Of a DNA stretch of 64,000 bases, positions 9,821-18,836 are shown piece by piece (within the stretch, counting starts at the first letter, position 1; each line of letters opens with the position of its first letter). The notes under the pieces were generated by a model, which worked only from the letters and a program-made list of their open reading frames with translations, made no database searches and had not been told where the DNA came from. The position numbers were made by a program, and so were the translations under genes. The DNA comes from Alphaproteobacteria bacterium. GTDB lineage: Bacteria; Pseudomonadota; Alphaproteobacteria; UBA2966. The DNA is taken from contig JABIFY010000082.1 in NCBI GenBank assembly GCA_018650465.1, positions 1-64,000 on the forward strand. The letters run 5' to 3'.

Positions 9821-11185
9821 CTATTTACCGATACAGAAATCCCGAAATACTATATCTAGTAGGCTTTCAACATCGACACGCCCGGTAATCACGCCTAAGG
9901 ACCGCGCTGCGAGGCGAATATCCTCAGCCGCCAGTTCAGCTGGCATATCAACTTTATTTTCAAAAAACCGTGCCAGGCTGGCCAGGCATTCCTTCAGGGC
10001 TTCACGATGCCGCAAACGGGTCAAGCCAGGTGCCGCCTGCAAACCATATCGCCCCGCCACCTCTGATCCCAGGTCATCCAGCAGGCCTTTGACGCCGTCT
10101 CCGGTTTTAACCGAAATCGCCCGCACATTGCTGCTTAATTTTAACAAGGCGGCTGAAACTTCCCCCGGATTTATAATATCGGACTTGTTGAGGACAACAA
10201 AACAATCATCGTCAATCAAAGCCATCGTCGCATCATCAGGCGCGTCTGCACTGGCGCCATCCAACACAATGATCTTGAGGTCGGCTTCGCTTGCTCTTTG
10301 CAGGGCTCGTTTGACGCCCTCGTCCTCCACCAGGTCGGCTGTACGACGTAACCCAGCGGTATCTGCCACCACGACCGGATAGCCACCGAGGTCCAGATGA
10401 ACCTCAATGACATCCCGCGTGGTCCCCGCCTGATCGGACACTATCGCGGCATCACGTTTTGCTAACTCATTGAAAAGACTTGATTTTCCGGCATTTGGCG
10501 GGCCCAGTATGGCCACGTAAATCCCATCCCTCAGGCGTTCCCCGCGATGATTATCAGCAAGGTGTTCCTTGATCGCCGCTAAAATTTGCGCCAGCTGAGG
10601 GCGAACCTGATCAACCAGATTGTCTGGCAAATCTTCGTCATCCGAAAAATCAATGTCCGCTTCCAGATAAGCAAGTGCCCGCAACAAGCCATGCCGCCAG
10701 TCTTCGTACAAAGCGCCAAGGGCTCCACCGGTCTGGCGCAAGGCCTGTCGACGCTGGGCTTCAGTTTCTGCGTGAACCAGGTCACCGATGCCTTCGGCCT
10801 GGGTCAGATCCAGCTTGTTATTCTCGAAGGCACGCCGGGTAAATTCACCGGGTTCGGCCAGCCCCACGCCGGGTTGTGCCGCCAACAAATCTGACAGGGC
10901 CGCAATCACGGCCCGTCCGCCATGCAAATGGAACTCAACAACATCTTCGCCGGTAAAACTGTTGGGGGCCGGAAACCACAGCACCAGGGCATCGTCAATA
11001 ATTTCCGGATTTTCTTCAGCTGCAAAGTTTTTCAGTTGCGCCCGTGTCGCCATACGTGGCGGCGGCAGCTTTCCAGCAATCTTTTTCAGTAAAGGCCCGG
11101 CATCCGTTCCTGAGAGCCGAACCACAGCAAGCCCCGCCGGAGGAGCCCCGGAAGACAAGGCAAAGATTGTATGGGGCCGCATCAT
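9821..11185 (-). CDS. mnmE: tRNA modification GTPase MnmE
   Basis: 454 aa, full length. MnmE (TrmE/ThdF) is the GTPase partner of MnmG in wobble-uridine modification and binds the one-carbon donor through its N-terminal domain. Domains in order: an N-terminal tetrahydrofolate-binding domain (to about 120), a helical domain, and a GTPase domain with Walker A GPPNAGKSSLFN (about residue 228), DTAG in the switch II position and NKSD as the G4 motif. The protein ends in the conserved FCIGK, whose cysteine is needed for modification. It starts MMRPHTIFALSSG, typical of the family. It is the most upstream member of the mnmE-mnmG-rsmG-parA-parB block. Confidence 0.97.
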   Translation of the reverse strand: MMRPHTIFALSSGAPPAGLAVVRLSGTDAGPLLKKIAGKLPPPRMATRAQLKNFAAEENPEIIDDALVLWFPAPNSFTGEDVVEFHLHGGRAVIAALSDLLAAQPGVGLAEPGEFTRRAFENNKLDLTQAEGIGDLVHAETEAQRRQALRQTGGALGALYEDWRHGLLRALAYLEADIDFSDDEDLPDNLVDQVRPQLAQILAAIKEHLADNHRGERLRDGIYVAILGPPNAGKSSLFNELAKRDAAIVSDQAGTTRDVIEVHLDLGGYPVVVADTAGLRRTADLVEDEGVKRALQRASEADLKIIVLDGASADAPDDATMALIDDDCFVVLNKSDIINPGEVSAALLKLSSNVRAISVKTGDGVKGLLDDLGSEVAGRYGLQAAPGLTRLRHREALKECLASLARFFENKVDMPAELAAEDIRLAARSLGVITGRVDVESLLDIVFRDFCIGK

Positions 11186-11256
11186 TCGTCCATTTGGTAT
11201 TATTTATTATTTATCTTCAATGGCTTACAGGTATTTTTCGGTCGTTAGCACAGCGG

Positions 11257-11502
11257 CTACTTGCCCTTGCTACCCATGGATCCCGCCATCTGCCCCCAAA
11301 ACTTTTGCATGGATTCGAAGCCCTCAGTGCTGTTTGGCAGCCAGGTCTTGAACATGGTTTCCGCATCCAGCATTGTCATTTTGCTGAGCATTTCTTCCTG
11401 CATCTTGTCCATGACGGCCTTTTGCATGGGTGCCACATCTGGCAAGCCCATAAAAGCCCTTGCTTCTTCGGGCGAACAATCAATATCGATAGTGACCTTC
11501 AT
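11257..11502 (-). CDS. Small conserved protein, DUF6489-like
   Basis: 81 aa. It begins MKVTIDIDCSPEEARAFMGLPDV and contains MQKAVMDKMQEEML, a pattern I recognise from a small alphaproteobacterial family without known function (DUF6489), often found beside mnmE or phasin genes. The start at 11502 has a GGAGAAG ribosome-binding site; the open frame continues upstream but lacks family similarity there. There is no signal peptide or membrane segment; a helical, methionine-rich cytosolic protein is likely. It precedes mnmE on the same strand by 71 bases and is divergent from the thioredoxin-domain gene. Family name from memory, so moderately sure; that it is a real gene is more certain. Confidence 0.75.
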   Translation of the reverse strand: MKVTIDIDCSPEEARAFMGLPDVAPMQKAVMDKMQEEMLSKMTMLDAETMFKTWLPNSTEGFESMQKFWGQMAGSMGSKGK

Positions 11503-11746
11503 GAAGCTTCTCCGGGTTGTTGACCGTGTTGTCAGAAATTTTGGGGGCGGCATTTCGGCGACACTAGAGTGTTTCTGGATTATTTGAAACAGCGAAACCA
11601 CTGCGTCAAAGAGAATATGCCGGGCATTGAAGATGGCAACTTCGATCAAGTCACGGCTCGCTGTATGGAGTCATCATTGGCCCTGCTGTTTTGGCATCGT
11701 CGGTAGCTGAGTGAATTCGATTTGGTGTTATGGGGAATTCCAAAAA

Positions 11747-13804
11747 ATGAGTAATCGCCTGGACCAGGCAACCAGTCCATATCTGCTGCAACATCAAGAC
11801 AACCCTGTGCATTGGCAAACCTGGGGGCCGGAAGCGCTTGCCCAGGCCCGCAGCGAAAACCGTCCAATTCTGTTAAGCGTTGGTTATGCCGCCTGTCACT
11901 GGTGTCATGTCATGGCCCATGAAAGTTTCGAAGACCAGGCCACGGCTGATATCATGAACAAATTGTTTATTTGCATCAAGGTCGACCGCGAGGAACGACC
12001 GGACATTGATGCCATTTATCAACAAGCCCTGTCCCTGATGGGTGAACAGGGTGGCTGGCCGCTTACCATGTTCCTGACGCCGGACACAGAACCCTTTTGG
12101 GGTGGCACCTATTTTCCACCTCGCCCGGCATATGGCCGACCCGGTTTCCCTGAATTGCTGCACCAAATTCACGGCGTCTGGACCGACCGACCAGAGACTA
12201 TTTCAAAAAATATCACGGCGCTGAAATCCGGCCTTGCCCGCCTGTCCACACCGGCCGCCGGCCCCGCCCCTGAAGCCCTTTCCCATGGCGGACTGACGCC
12301 CGGGTTAATGGATGCGGCGGCCCGGCAATTATTGGATGCCGTTGATAATCAGCATGGCGGTCTGTCCGGTGCACCCAAGTTTCCCCAACCTCATATCTTC
12401 GCCTTTTTATGGCGGGCCTGGCACAGAACAAGTGAACAACCGCTGGCAGATGCCGTCACTCTGACACTCGACAATATTTGCCAGGGCGGCATTTATGATC
12501 ACCTGATCGGTGGCTTTTCCCGGTATTCCACAGACGCTTATTGGCTGGCCCCGCATTTTGAAAAAATGCTTTACGACAATGCCCTGCTGATCAGCTTGAT
12601 GACCACAGTCTGGCGGCAAACGAAATCGCCGCTATACGCGGTGCGGATCCGCGAAACCATAGACTGGCTACAAGCCGAAATGATGAGCGATGATGCCGGA
12701 TTTGACGGCACATTTACGGCAGCACTTGATGCTGATTCAGAAGGAGAAGAGGGCCGCTTTTACGTCTGGGGAATAACTGAAATCGACGAGATTCTGGGTG
12801 ACGACAGTGCTGCCTTCAAGGACATCTATGACGTCAATCCTGGTGGTAACTGGGAAGGCAAAACCATCCTTAATCGATCTGAAAACTTGCTGCTGGCAGA
12901 CGGCCCAACCGAGGTTTCCCTTGGCATCGCCCGCAACAAATTATTGGCCGCACGGGCCGGGCGCATCCGACCGGGGCGCGATGACAAGGTGCTGGCCGAC
13001 TGGAACGGTTTGATGATTACAGCCCTTTGTCAGGCCGCGATGGTGTTCGAAAAACCGGACTGGCTACAAATGGCGGAAACAGCTTTTGCCAGCATCATCA
13101 CCTCCATGACAGATGGTGATCGACTGCATCACAGCGCCTGCGCCGGTATCAATGGTGGACCGGCTTTTCTGGATGATTATGCCAACATGTCCGAAGCAGC
13201 CCTCGCCCTGTTCGAGGCCACCGGAGATCAAAGTTATCTCAAACACGCCAAGGCCTGGTTTGACGTTCTGGAACAACAATATCTGGATAGTGAATTTGGC
13301 GGGTACTTTTTCACCTCGGCTGATGGCGAAAGCCTGATCACCCGCACCCGCAACGCCACCGACAATGCCATCCCTGCCGGCAACGGCACCATCATCAACG
13401 TGCTGGCCCGCCTCTGGCTGGCCACCGGCGACGAAAAATATCGCGCGCGGGCCTTGTCGATCATTGATTGTTTCGCTGGTGAAGTTGCCCGCAATTTCAT
13501 CGCCATCACCACCCTGATGAACAATACAGAATTTTTGCACAGCGCCTTGCAAGTCGTCATCATCGGTCATCGAGATGATATAGCTACGCAAAGTTTAATC
13601 CGCACGGCCTGGGCCTCGCCTGATCCCGACAGATACGTGCAGGTTATCACCCCTGGTTTCGATTTACCAAAAGGCCACCCCGCCACTGGCAAAAACAGGA
13701 TCGACGGCAAGCCCACAGCATATGTCTGTCGCGGGCCCGTGTGTTCCCTGCCCGTGACCGATCAAACCCACCTTGCACAAGTCATGTCACAGGGCGTAAA
13801 TTAG
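11747..13804 (+). CDS. Thioredoxin-domain protein of the YyaL/SSP411 (DUF255) family
   Basis: 685 aa. The N-terminal domain (about residues 3-160) is the thioredoxin-like DUF255: [16 protein letters not shown] is its signature, and [15 protein letters not shown] holds a CxxC motif. The rest is an (alpha/alpha)6-barrel-like region resembling N-acylglucosamine epimerases and glycoside hydrolases ([28 protein letters not shown]). Homologues occur from bacteria to mammals (spermatogenesis-associated protein 20), with no firm biochemical role. The ATG at 11747 was chosen because the family starts with NRL..ATSPYL. A 244-base region separates it from the divergent DUF6489-like gene. The MGMT-like gene follows five bases after its stop. 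Confidence 0.92.
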   Translation: MSNRLDQATSPYLLQHQDNPVHWQTWGPEALAQARSENRPILLSVGYAACHWCHVMAHESFEDQATADIMNKLFICIKVDREERPDIDAIYQQALSLMGEQGGWPLTMFLTPDTEPFWGGTYFPPRPAYGRPGFPELLHQIHGVWTDRPETISKNITALKSGLARLSTPAAGPAPEALSHGGLTPGLMDAAARQLLDAVDNQHGGLSGAPKFPQPHIFAFLWRAWHRTSEQPLADAVTLTLDNICQGGIYDHLIGGFSRYSTDAYWLAPHFEKMLYDNALLISLMTTVWRQTKSPLYAVRIRETIDWLQAEMMSDDAGFDGTFTAALDADSEGEEGRFYVWGITEIDEILGDDSAAFKDIYDVNPGGNWEGKTILNRSENLLLADGPTEVSLGIARNKLLAARAGRIRPGRDDKVLADWNGLMITALCQAAMVFEKPDWLQMAETAFASIITSMTDGDRLHHSACAGINGGPAFLDDYANMSEAALALFEATGDQSYLKHAKAWFDVLEQQYLDSEFGGYFFTSADGESLITRTRNATDNAIPAGNGTIINVLARLWLATGDEKYRARALSIIDCFAGEVARNFIAITTLMNNTEFLHSALQVVIIGHRDDIATQSLIRTAWASPDPDRYVQVITPGFDLPKGHPATGKNRIDGKPTAYVCRGPVCSLPVTDQTHLAQVMSQGVN

Positions 13805-13809
13805 GGCGC

Positions 13810-14310
13810 ATGGCCACAACCGATTCTTCTTCCATTTGCTGGCGCTCGCTGCACAGTCCCGTCGGTGACCTCACGGTCTATCAGGCAAATGACAAAATCA
13901 CCGTGCTGGAATGGGGCCGCGTGCCCAACGATATGGACGGCGCTAATTCTGACCATTCTGTCCTGCTGGAGGCCTGCGCCCAGCTCAATGATTATTTCGA
14001 TGGTAAGCGTCAGGAATTTGATTTGCCACTCGACCCTGAAGGCAGCGATTTTCAAAAAGCCGTCTGGCGAGCCATGTGTGAAATACCGGCAGGCAAAACC
14101 AGAACCTATGGCTCGGTCGCAAAGGAACTCGACAGTGCCGCCCAACCCGTGGGTACAGCCTGCGGTGCAAATCCCATTCCCATCATCATCCCCTGTCATC
14201 GTATCGTGGCCAAAGAAGGCCTCGGTGGTTTTTCCGGCGATGGCGGGGTTGAAACCAAAAAGCAATTGTTGCGCCTGGAAGGTGTAGCCATCCAAGGGCA
14301 ACTGCTTTAG
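13810..14310 (+). CDS. ogt: Methylated-DNA--protein-cysteine methyltransferase
   Basis: 166 aa. This suicide repair protein transfers alkyl groups from O6-alkylguanine to its own cysteine. The active site IIPCHRIV is present (about residues 124-131), preceded by the DNA-binding helix region GKTRTYGSVAKEL and followed by GLGGFSGDGGVETKKQLLRLEG. The N-terminal ribonuclease-H-like domain is short. Length fits Ogt-type single-domain enzymes, not the Ada fusion. It starts five bases after the preceding gene's stop, so the two are probably cotranscribed. The longer open frame to 13741 overlaps the upstream gene and is not needed. Followed by a long hairpin repeat. Confidence 0.93.
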   Translation: MATTDSSSICWRSLHSPVGDLTVYQANDKITVLEWGRVPNDMDGANSDHSVLLEACAQLNDYFDGKRQEFDLPLDPEGSDFQKAVWRAMCEIPAGKTRTYGSVAKELDSAAQPVGTACGANPIPIIIPCHRIVAKEGLGGFSGDGGVETKKQLLRLEGVAIQGQLL

Positions 14311-14332
14311 CTTTTATGAGTTTTGATTCACA

Positions 14333-14406
14333 GGCCAGCCCGCTCCCCCTCCCAACCACCCACAGGATAATCGCACTGGGTGGTTGGGAGGGGGAGCGGG
14401 CTGGCC
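14333..14406. repeat. Perfect 30-bp inverted repeat with 14-base loop
   Basis: Arms 14333-14362 and 14377-14406 are exact reverse complements; the loop is CAGGATAATCGCAC. The arms are strongly strand-biased (one arm C-rich, the other G-rich, with runs such as GGGAGGGGGAGCGGG). It lies between the methyltransferase gene and the oxidoreductase gene. It could act as a transcription barrier, although no T-run follows, or be a member of a dispersed palindromic repeat family. A related single arm is seen at 17641-17664. Confidence 0.9.
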
Positions 14407-14433
14407 GAGCCAACCAAACTTGAAAGTTTATTT

Positions 14434-15408
14434 ATGACAAAAGCAATGGTCAACGACACCTTCGGCGCAGCCTCCACAATGAAATGGCGGGACGTCAAAG
14501 TCAACAATCCAAAAAAGGGTGAAGCCCTGATCCGCCACACCGCTGTCGGCCTGAACTACATCGATATCTATCAGCGCACCGGTCTTTATCCCATGGCGCC
14601 TGGTTCAACCATCGGCCTCGAGGCAGCCGGTGTGGTCGAAGCCGTTGGCAAAGGTGTGACCGTTGTCAAACCTGGTGACCGAGTTGCTTATGCCGGTGGC
14701 CCGCCCGGTGCCTATTGCGAAGCCCGTGTGATCCCGGCCCATGTATTGGTGAAGATCCCCGACGGCATTTCAGATGAAACAGCCGCCGCCATGATGTTGC
14801 AGGGCATGACCGTGGAATATCTTATCCGCCGTACCTTCAAGGTTAAAAAAGGCATGAACATCTTGTGGCAGGCTGCCGCAGGTGGTGTCGGCCTGATCGC
14901 AGGACAATGGCTGAAAGAACTCGGCGTCAATGCCATCGGTACCGCAGGCGGTCCGGCCAAGGTTAAACTCGCCAAGGCTCATGGTTTTGCCCACGTCATC
15001 GACTACAACAAAAAAGACTTCGTGAAAGAAGTAAAACGCCTGACCAAAGGCGAAGGCGTGCCGGTCGTATACGACGCCGTCGGCCAAAGCACCTGGGACG
15101 GCTCGCTCGACTGCCTGCACCGTCTCGGCACCATGGTTTCCTTCGGCAATGCCTCAGGTCCGGTACAGCCAATTCCACCAGCATTGCTCGGTGCCAAAGG
15201 ATCGATCTACCTGACCCGTCCGTCGTTGATGAACTACAACGTCACCCGCGCCGAACTGACAAAATCCGCCAACGCCCTTTTCAAGGCCGTACTATCCGGT
15301 GCCGTCAAAATCGAGATCAACCAGACCTACAAACTAAAAGACGCCGCCAAAGCCCACCGCGACCTGGAAGGCCGCAAAACAACGGGATCAACCATCTTCA
15401 CGGTTTAG
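14434..15408 (+). CDS. qorA: NADPH:quinone reductase (zinc-independent MDR family)
   Basis: 324 aa, the normal length for Qor. A medium-chain dehydrogenase/reductase that passes electrons from NADPH to quinones. The N-terminal GroES-like domain has HTAVGLNYIDIYQRTGLYP and GLEAAGVVEAVGKGV, both typical of quinone reductases. The Rossmann domain shows AAAGGVGLIAGQWLKELG (about residues 148-165), binding NADPH. No structural zinc ligands are present, as expected for this subgroup. Start chosen at the ATG at 14434 (MTKAMV); the frame extends into the upstream hairpin but that part is not family-like. A strong terminator follows. Confidence 0.9.
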   Translation: MTKAMVNDTFGAASTMKWRDVKVNNPKKGEALIRHTAVGLNYIDIYQRTGLYPMAPGSTIGLEAAGVVEAVGKGVTVVKPGDRVAYAGGPPGAYCEARVIPAHVLVKIPDGISDETAAAMMLQGMTVEYLIRRTFKVKKGMNILWQAAAGGVGLIAGQWLKELGVNAIGTAGGPAKVKLAKAHGFAHVIDYNKKDFVKEVKRLTKGEGVPVVYDAVGQSTWDGSLDCLHRLGTMVSFGNASGPVQPIPPALLGAKGSIYLTRPSLMNYNVTRAELTKSANALFKAVLSGAVKIEINQTYKLKDAAKAHRDLEGRKTTGSTIFTV

Positions 15409-15427
15409 GGTTTTCGACGACAAAATT

Positions 15428-15461
15428 GGGGCCGCCGGTAAATACCAGCGGCCCCTTTTTT
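15428..15461 (+). terminator. Rho-independent terminator after qorA
   Basis: An 8-bp GC stem (GGGGCCGC / GCGGCCCC), a 12-base loop and then TTTTTT, 20 bases after the qorA stop. It lies between convergent qorA and rho. Confidence 0.9.
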
Positions 15462-15551
15462 GTTTGCAGGCTTTTCTGTTTCGTTCACTGTACCCAAGAG
15501 CTGCGACCGCGGAGCCGGTCGCACATGCGACCCAGGGGTGAGCGAACTTGA

Positions 15552-16808
15552 CTACGTATTCATGCTGTCGAAGAACTCGCTGTTCGCCTTGGTTTCTTTC
15601 AACTTGCCGAGCAGGAATTCCATGCTGTCGGTGACGCCCATGGGCATCAGGATGCGGCGCAGGACCCACATTTTGGCGAGGGTGCCTTTGTCGACCAACA
15701 GTTCTTCTTTCCGGGTGCCGGACTTGGTGATGTCGATAGCAGGCCAGGTGCGTTTGTCGGACAGCTTGCGGTCGAGGATGATTTCCGAGTTACCGGTGCC
15801 CTTGAATTCTTCAAAGATCACTTCGTCCATGCGGCTGCCGGTATCGATCAGGGCGGTGGCGATAATGGTCAGCGAGCCACCTTCTTCAATGTTACGTGCC
15901 GCACCGAAAAAGCGCTTCGGGCGTTGTAACGCATTTGCATCCACACCACCTGTCAGCACCTTGCCCGATGACGGTACGACAGTGTTGTAGGCACGGGCCA
16001 GACGGGTAATTGAGTCCAGCAGGATGACCACATCGCGACCATGTTCGGTTAAGCGTTTGGCCTTTGCGATAATCATTTCGGCGACCTGCACGTGGCGGGT
16101 GGCCGGTTCGTCAAAGGTGGAAGAAACAACTTCGCCCTGGACCGAACGTTTCATGTCGGTGACTTCTTCCGGGCGCTCATCGATCAGCAAGACGATCAGA
16201 TAAATTTCCGGGTGATTGGCGGCAATGCTTTTGGCCACGTTCTGCAGGATCACGGTTTTACCGGTCCGCGGCGGGGCCACGATCAGGCCACGCTGGCCTT
16301 TGCCAATCGGGGTAATCAGGTCAATCACCCGGCCCGTGGGATCAGGCAGGGTTGGATCGTCCAGTTCGAGGCGCAGCATTTCGTCGGGGTACAACGGCGT
16401 CAGGTTGTCGAAGTTCACCTTGTGGCGCGATTTTTCCGGCTCGTCAAAGTTAACGGTAGTCACTTTCAGCAAGGCAAAATAACGCTCACCATCTTTTGGG
16501 GAGCGGATCGGACCTTCGACCGTATCACCGGTCTTTAAACCAAAGCGGCGGATCTGGCTGGGGCTGACGTAAATATCATCGGGACCCGGCAGATAGTTGG
16601 CTTCTGGGGCGCGCAAAAAGCCGAAGCCATCTTGCAACACTTCCAGCACGCCTTCGCCAGTAATTTCCACACCCTGTTCGGCGACGTTCTTCAAAATAGA
16701 GAACATCATATCCTGGGTGCGCATGGTACTGGCATTTTCGACGTCGTGCTCCTCGGCAAAGGAAAGCAGTTCGGTCGGTGTCTTTTTCTTCAGTTCCTGA
16801 AGATTCAT
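15552..16808 (-). CDS. rho: Transcription termination factor Rho
   Basis: 418 aa, full length. Rho is a hexameric RNA helicase that ends transcription of untranslated RNA. Features in order: N-terminal helix bundle ([20 protein letters not shown]), the RNA-binding cold-shock-like domain with [22 protein letters not shown] (about residues 62-83), the P-loop [12 protein letters not shown] (about 178-189), Walker [19 protein letters not shown] with the Q/R loops, and the C-terminal motif GMEE-type region reading [10 protein letters not shown]. All essential motifs look intact. It lies on the minus strand after hemJ, in the order seen in many alphaproteobacterial origin regions. Confidence 0.98.
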   Translation of the reverse strand: MNLQELKKKTPTELLSFAEEHDVENASTMRTQDMMFSILKNVAEQGVEITGEGVLEVLQDGFGFLRAPEANYLPGPDDIYVSPSQIRRFGLKTGDTVEGPIRSPKDGERYFALLKVTTVNFDEPEKSRHKVNFDNLTPLYPDEMLRLELDDPTLPDPTGRVIDLITPIGKGQRGLIVAPPRTGKTVILQNVAKSIAANHPEIYLIVLLIDERPEEVTDMKRSVQGEVVSSTFDEPATRHVQVAEMIIAKAKRLTEHGRDVVILLDSITRLARAYNTVVPSSGKVLTGGVDANALQRPKRFFGAARNIEEGGSLTIIATALIDTGSRMDEVIFEEFKGTGNSEIILDRKLSDKRTWPAIDITKSGTRKEELLVDKGTLAKMWVLRRILMPMGVTDSMEFLLGKLKETKANSEFFDSMNT

Positions 16809-17154
16809 GGTGTTAGCCTGTTTTGGTAATGCAGCCGAACAGCGGTTCGGCGATTACGATTATAAAATTGAGGGTTCTTTGAAGGGATAAAACAATTCAG
16901 TTGAATGTATTTAGGGTGAGGAGTCGGAATGCTCGCTGTTGGTACAGATTGAGAAATGCCGAGTGTTGGAAGGTTTTTTGGGAACCAGATTTTTTGTGAA
17001 CCAGTCGGGCCAGAAAGGCCCGCCAGCGTCAGAATTTTACGACCGGTGTCAGTACGTTCGTTTGTTCTGATAACCGAAATAAACTTTGACGCCGCGTAAG
17101 TCAACGGAAAATAACCATTTTCCAAAATGTTAATTAGTCAAAAATATTCCATTT
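16809..17154 (-). promoter_or_regulatory. Upstream region of rho with candidate promoter
   Basis: A 346-base gap without a convincing gene. On the minus strand a TTGACT (17104-17099) is followed 17 bases later by a poor -10 (TATTTC, 17081-17076; TTTATT with a 15-base spacer is the alternative). That would give a rho leader of about 270 bases, and long leaders are common where rho controls itself. A 106-codon open frame fills most of the leader but has proline- and asparagine-rich, unstructured-looking content and no homology that I recognise. Promoter assignment is tentative. Confidence 0.35.
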
Positions 17155-17601
17155 TTAAAACGGCTTAACCACAATCGTAATCACGACCAGGATCATCAGC
17201 ACGGTCGGGACTTCGTTCATCAGGCGATAGAATTTTGCACTGTGGGTGTTTTCATCTCTTTCGAACTGACGTCGCCAGCGCGACAAGAAGCCGTGAATGC
17301 CCGTCATGGCGATAATCAGGGCCAGCTTGATCCACGGCCAACCCATGGACCAGTCAACAATGCCGGGTGTCAGGGCCAACAATACACCAAACACGATGGC
17401 CACATTCATGGCCGGATTGATGATCGCCCGCATCAGCCGGCGTTCCATGATCTTGAAGGTTTCTGATTGCACCGATCCGGGTTCAGCATCGACGTGATAA
17501 ACAAACAGGCGCGGCAAATAGAGCATGCCCGCCATCCACGCCATCACCGAAATGATGTGCAGGGCCTTGATCCACAAATACCAGTCTGCCAGCCAGCTCA
17601 C
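17155..17601 (-). CDS. hemJ: Protoporphyrinogen oxidase HemJ
   Basis: 148 aa integral membrane protein. HemJ oxidises protoporphyrinogen IX to protoporphyrin IX, the penultimate step of heme synthesis in many alphaproteobacteria and cyanobacteria that lack HemG/HemY. The signature KALHIISVMAWMAGMLYLPRLFVYH is at residues 13-37, with the conserved histidine in ALH. ERRLMRAIINPAM and a terminal NEVPTVLMI segment are also typical. About four membrane helices are visible. It sits with hemH and hemE, the steps before and after it, beside the origin. Earlier annotations call this family UPF0093. Confidence 0.93.
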   Translation of the reverse strand: MSWLADWYLWIKALHIISVMAWMAGMLYLPRLFVYHVDAEPGSVQSETFKIMERRLMRAIINPAMNVAIVFGVLLALTPGIVDWSMGWPWIKLALIIAMTGIHGFLSRWRRQFERDENTHSAKFYRLMNEVPTVLMILVVITIVVKPF

Positions 17602-17640
17602 GTCGTTTTACTCCGATTTCAAGTTATGATTTGCCGTGCC

Positions 17641-17664
17641 GCCCACGCCCCTCCCGACCACCCA
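17641..17664. repeat. Possible half-copy of the 14.3-kb inverted repeat
   Basis: This C-rich stretch (GCCCACGCCCCTCCCGACCA and the CCCA after it) resembles one arm of the 30-bp inverted repeat at 14333-14406, with a few differences, but has no partner arm nearby. It is in the 146-base gap between hemH and hemJ. Could be a decayed copy or simple C-rich DNA. Confidence 0.35.
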
Positions 17665-17747
17665 TCGTGCTTCGCGCATGCAACACGACAACGATTATAC
17701 TGGTTGACGTTCATGACGGGATGAGTGCAAAGCCGCAAGTCAGAAAA

Positions 17748-18788
17748 TTATAAAGCTTCCTTACACAAACAGCGCTCAAATCGCTGCGGACAATATCGTG
17801 TTCCACGCGGTGGGCATAGGCCCTTTTTTGTCGCTGCGTCGCGGGCCAGATTGGCAAGACCATCGATATAACCAGCATCAGCCGTCAGGGTTGGTACCCG
17901 CCGGTAATGTTCAATACCCAAATCCCCGGCGATTTTTTTATATTCGATATCCAGTTCCACCAGGGTTTCTGAATGTTCAGAAACAAAAGAGATCGGCTGA
18001 ACCACCACATTCATGCCGTGTTCGGCGGTTTTTTCCAGGGCTTCATCCAGTGAGGGTCCGAGCCATTCCAGACGCCCCACCCGGCTTTGATAACAGACCC
18101 GGAAATCACCGGTACCCAGTCCGGCATCGCGGGCAATGGCGAGAGCACATTGTTCGATTTGCCATTGATAGGGATCACCACCCTCAACAAATTTGACCGG
18201 CAAGCCATGGGCTGAAAACAATACTCGCGCCGGATTGGGAATTTGTCGCAATTCCGCCCGCAAAAGTTTTGCCTGGGCAGCGATATAGTCATGCTGGCGC
18301 GGATAACAACAAATCACCGATGTGGTTGCCGATAGCCCTGCCGCCGACGCCGCCCGAGACCAATCCCTCGCAGAGCTTTCGGTGGTTGTCGTGGAAAATT
18401 GCGGATACAGCGGCAGCAACACCACATGCTCCGCGCCCCAATCCATCACTTCGGCAGCTGTTTGATCGCTCATGGGATGCCAATACCGCATGGCCGTAAA
18501 GACCTTGAAATCGTGATCTTCATCGCTCGCCAGTTGGGCTTCCAGGGCAGACATCTGGAGTTTGGTTTGGGCCAATAAAGGGGACGAGCCACCCAGTTCA
18601 GCATAGATTTTTTGAGCCACCGGGGCCCGTCGTGTGGAAATAAATTTCGCCAGTAACCAACGCACAGGACCCGGCAAAGTGATAATCGCCGGATCACTGA
18701 ACAGGTTAAACAGAAACGGCTTGACCGCCGCCGGACTGTCTGGTCCGCCCAGATTAAAAAAAACGATGGCCGTCTTTTTACGGTTCAT
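17748..18788 (-). CDS. hemH: Ferrochelatase
   Basis: 346 aa. HemH inserts ferrous iron into protoporphyrin IX to make protoheme. The start MNRKKTAIVFFNLGGPDSP matches the family's N-terminal signature (NLGGPD). The catalytic histidine lies in FSAHGLPVKFVEGGDPY, and the second signature reads NVVVQPISFVSEHSETLVELD with the conserved glutamate. A GTG seven codons earlier (18809) is possible but gives an untypical N-terminus. The C-terminus has CPPRGTRYCPQRFERCLC, cysteine-rich, which might be an Fe-S ligand set as in some ferrochelatases. Lies between hemE and hemJ on the same strand. Confidence 0.96.
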   Translation of the reverse strand: MNRKKTAIVFFNLGGPDSPAAVKPFLFNLFSDPAIITLPGPVRWLLAKFISTRRAPVAQKIYAELGGSSPLLAQTKLQMSALEAQLASDEDHDFKVFTAMRYWHPMSDQTAAEVMDWGAEHVVLLPLYPQFSTTTTESSARDWSRAASAAGLSATTSVICCYPRQHDYIAAQAKLLRAELRQIPNPARVLFSAHGLPVKFVEGGDPYQWQIEQCALAIARDAGLGTGDFRVCYQSRVGRLEWLGPSLDEALEKTAEHGMNVVVQPISFVSEHSETLVELDIEYKKIAGDLGIEHYRRVPTLTADAGYIDGLANLARDAATKKGLCPPRGTRYCPQRFERCLCKEAL

Positions 18789-18836
18789 ATTTTGACAACT
18801 GTTCTCCACGTCAATCTGGCGAAAACCTTTTTCTTA

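Noticed and set aside
15460-15990. 176-codon plus-strand frame antisense to rho
   Set aside because: Shadow of the highly conserved rho 3' part, serine-rich with no domain.
16805-17125. 106-codon open frame upstream of rho on the minus strand
   Set aside because: Overlaps the rho start, has compositional features of untranslated DNA, no recognisable family or good ribosome-binding site. I treat it as leader DNA.
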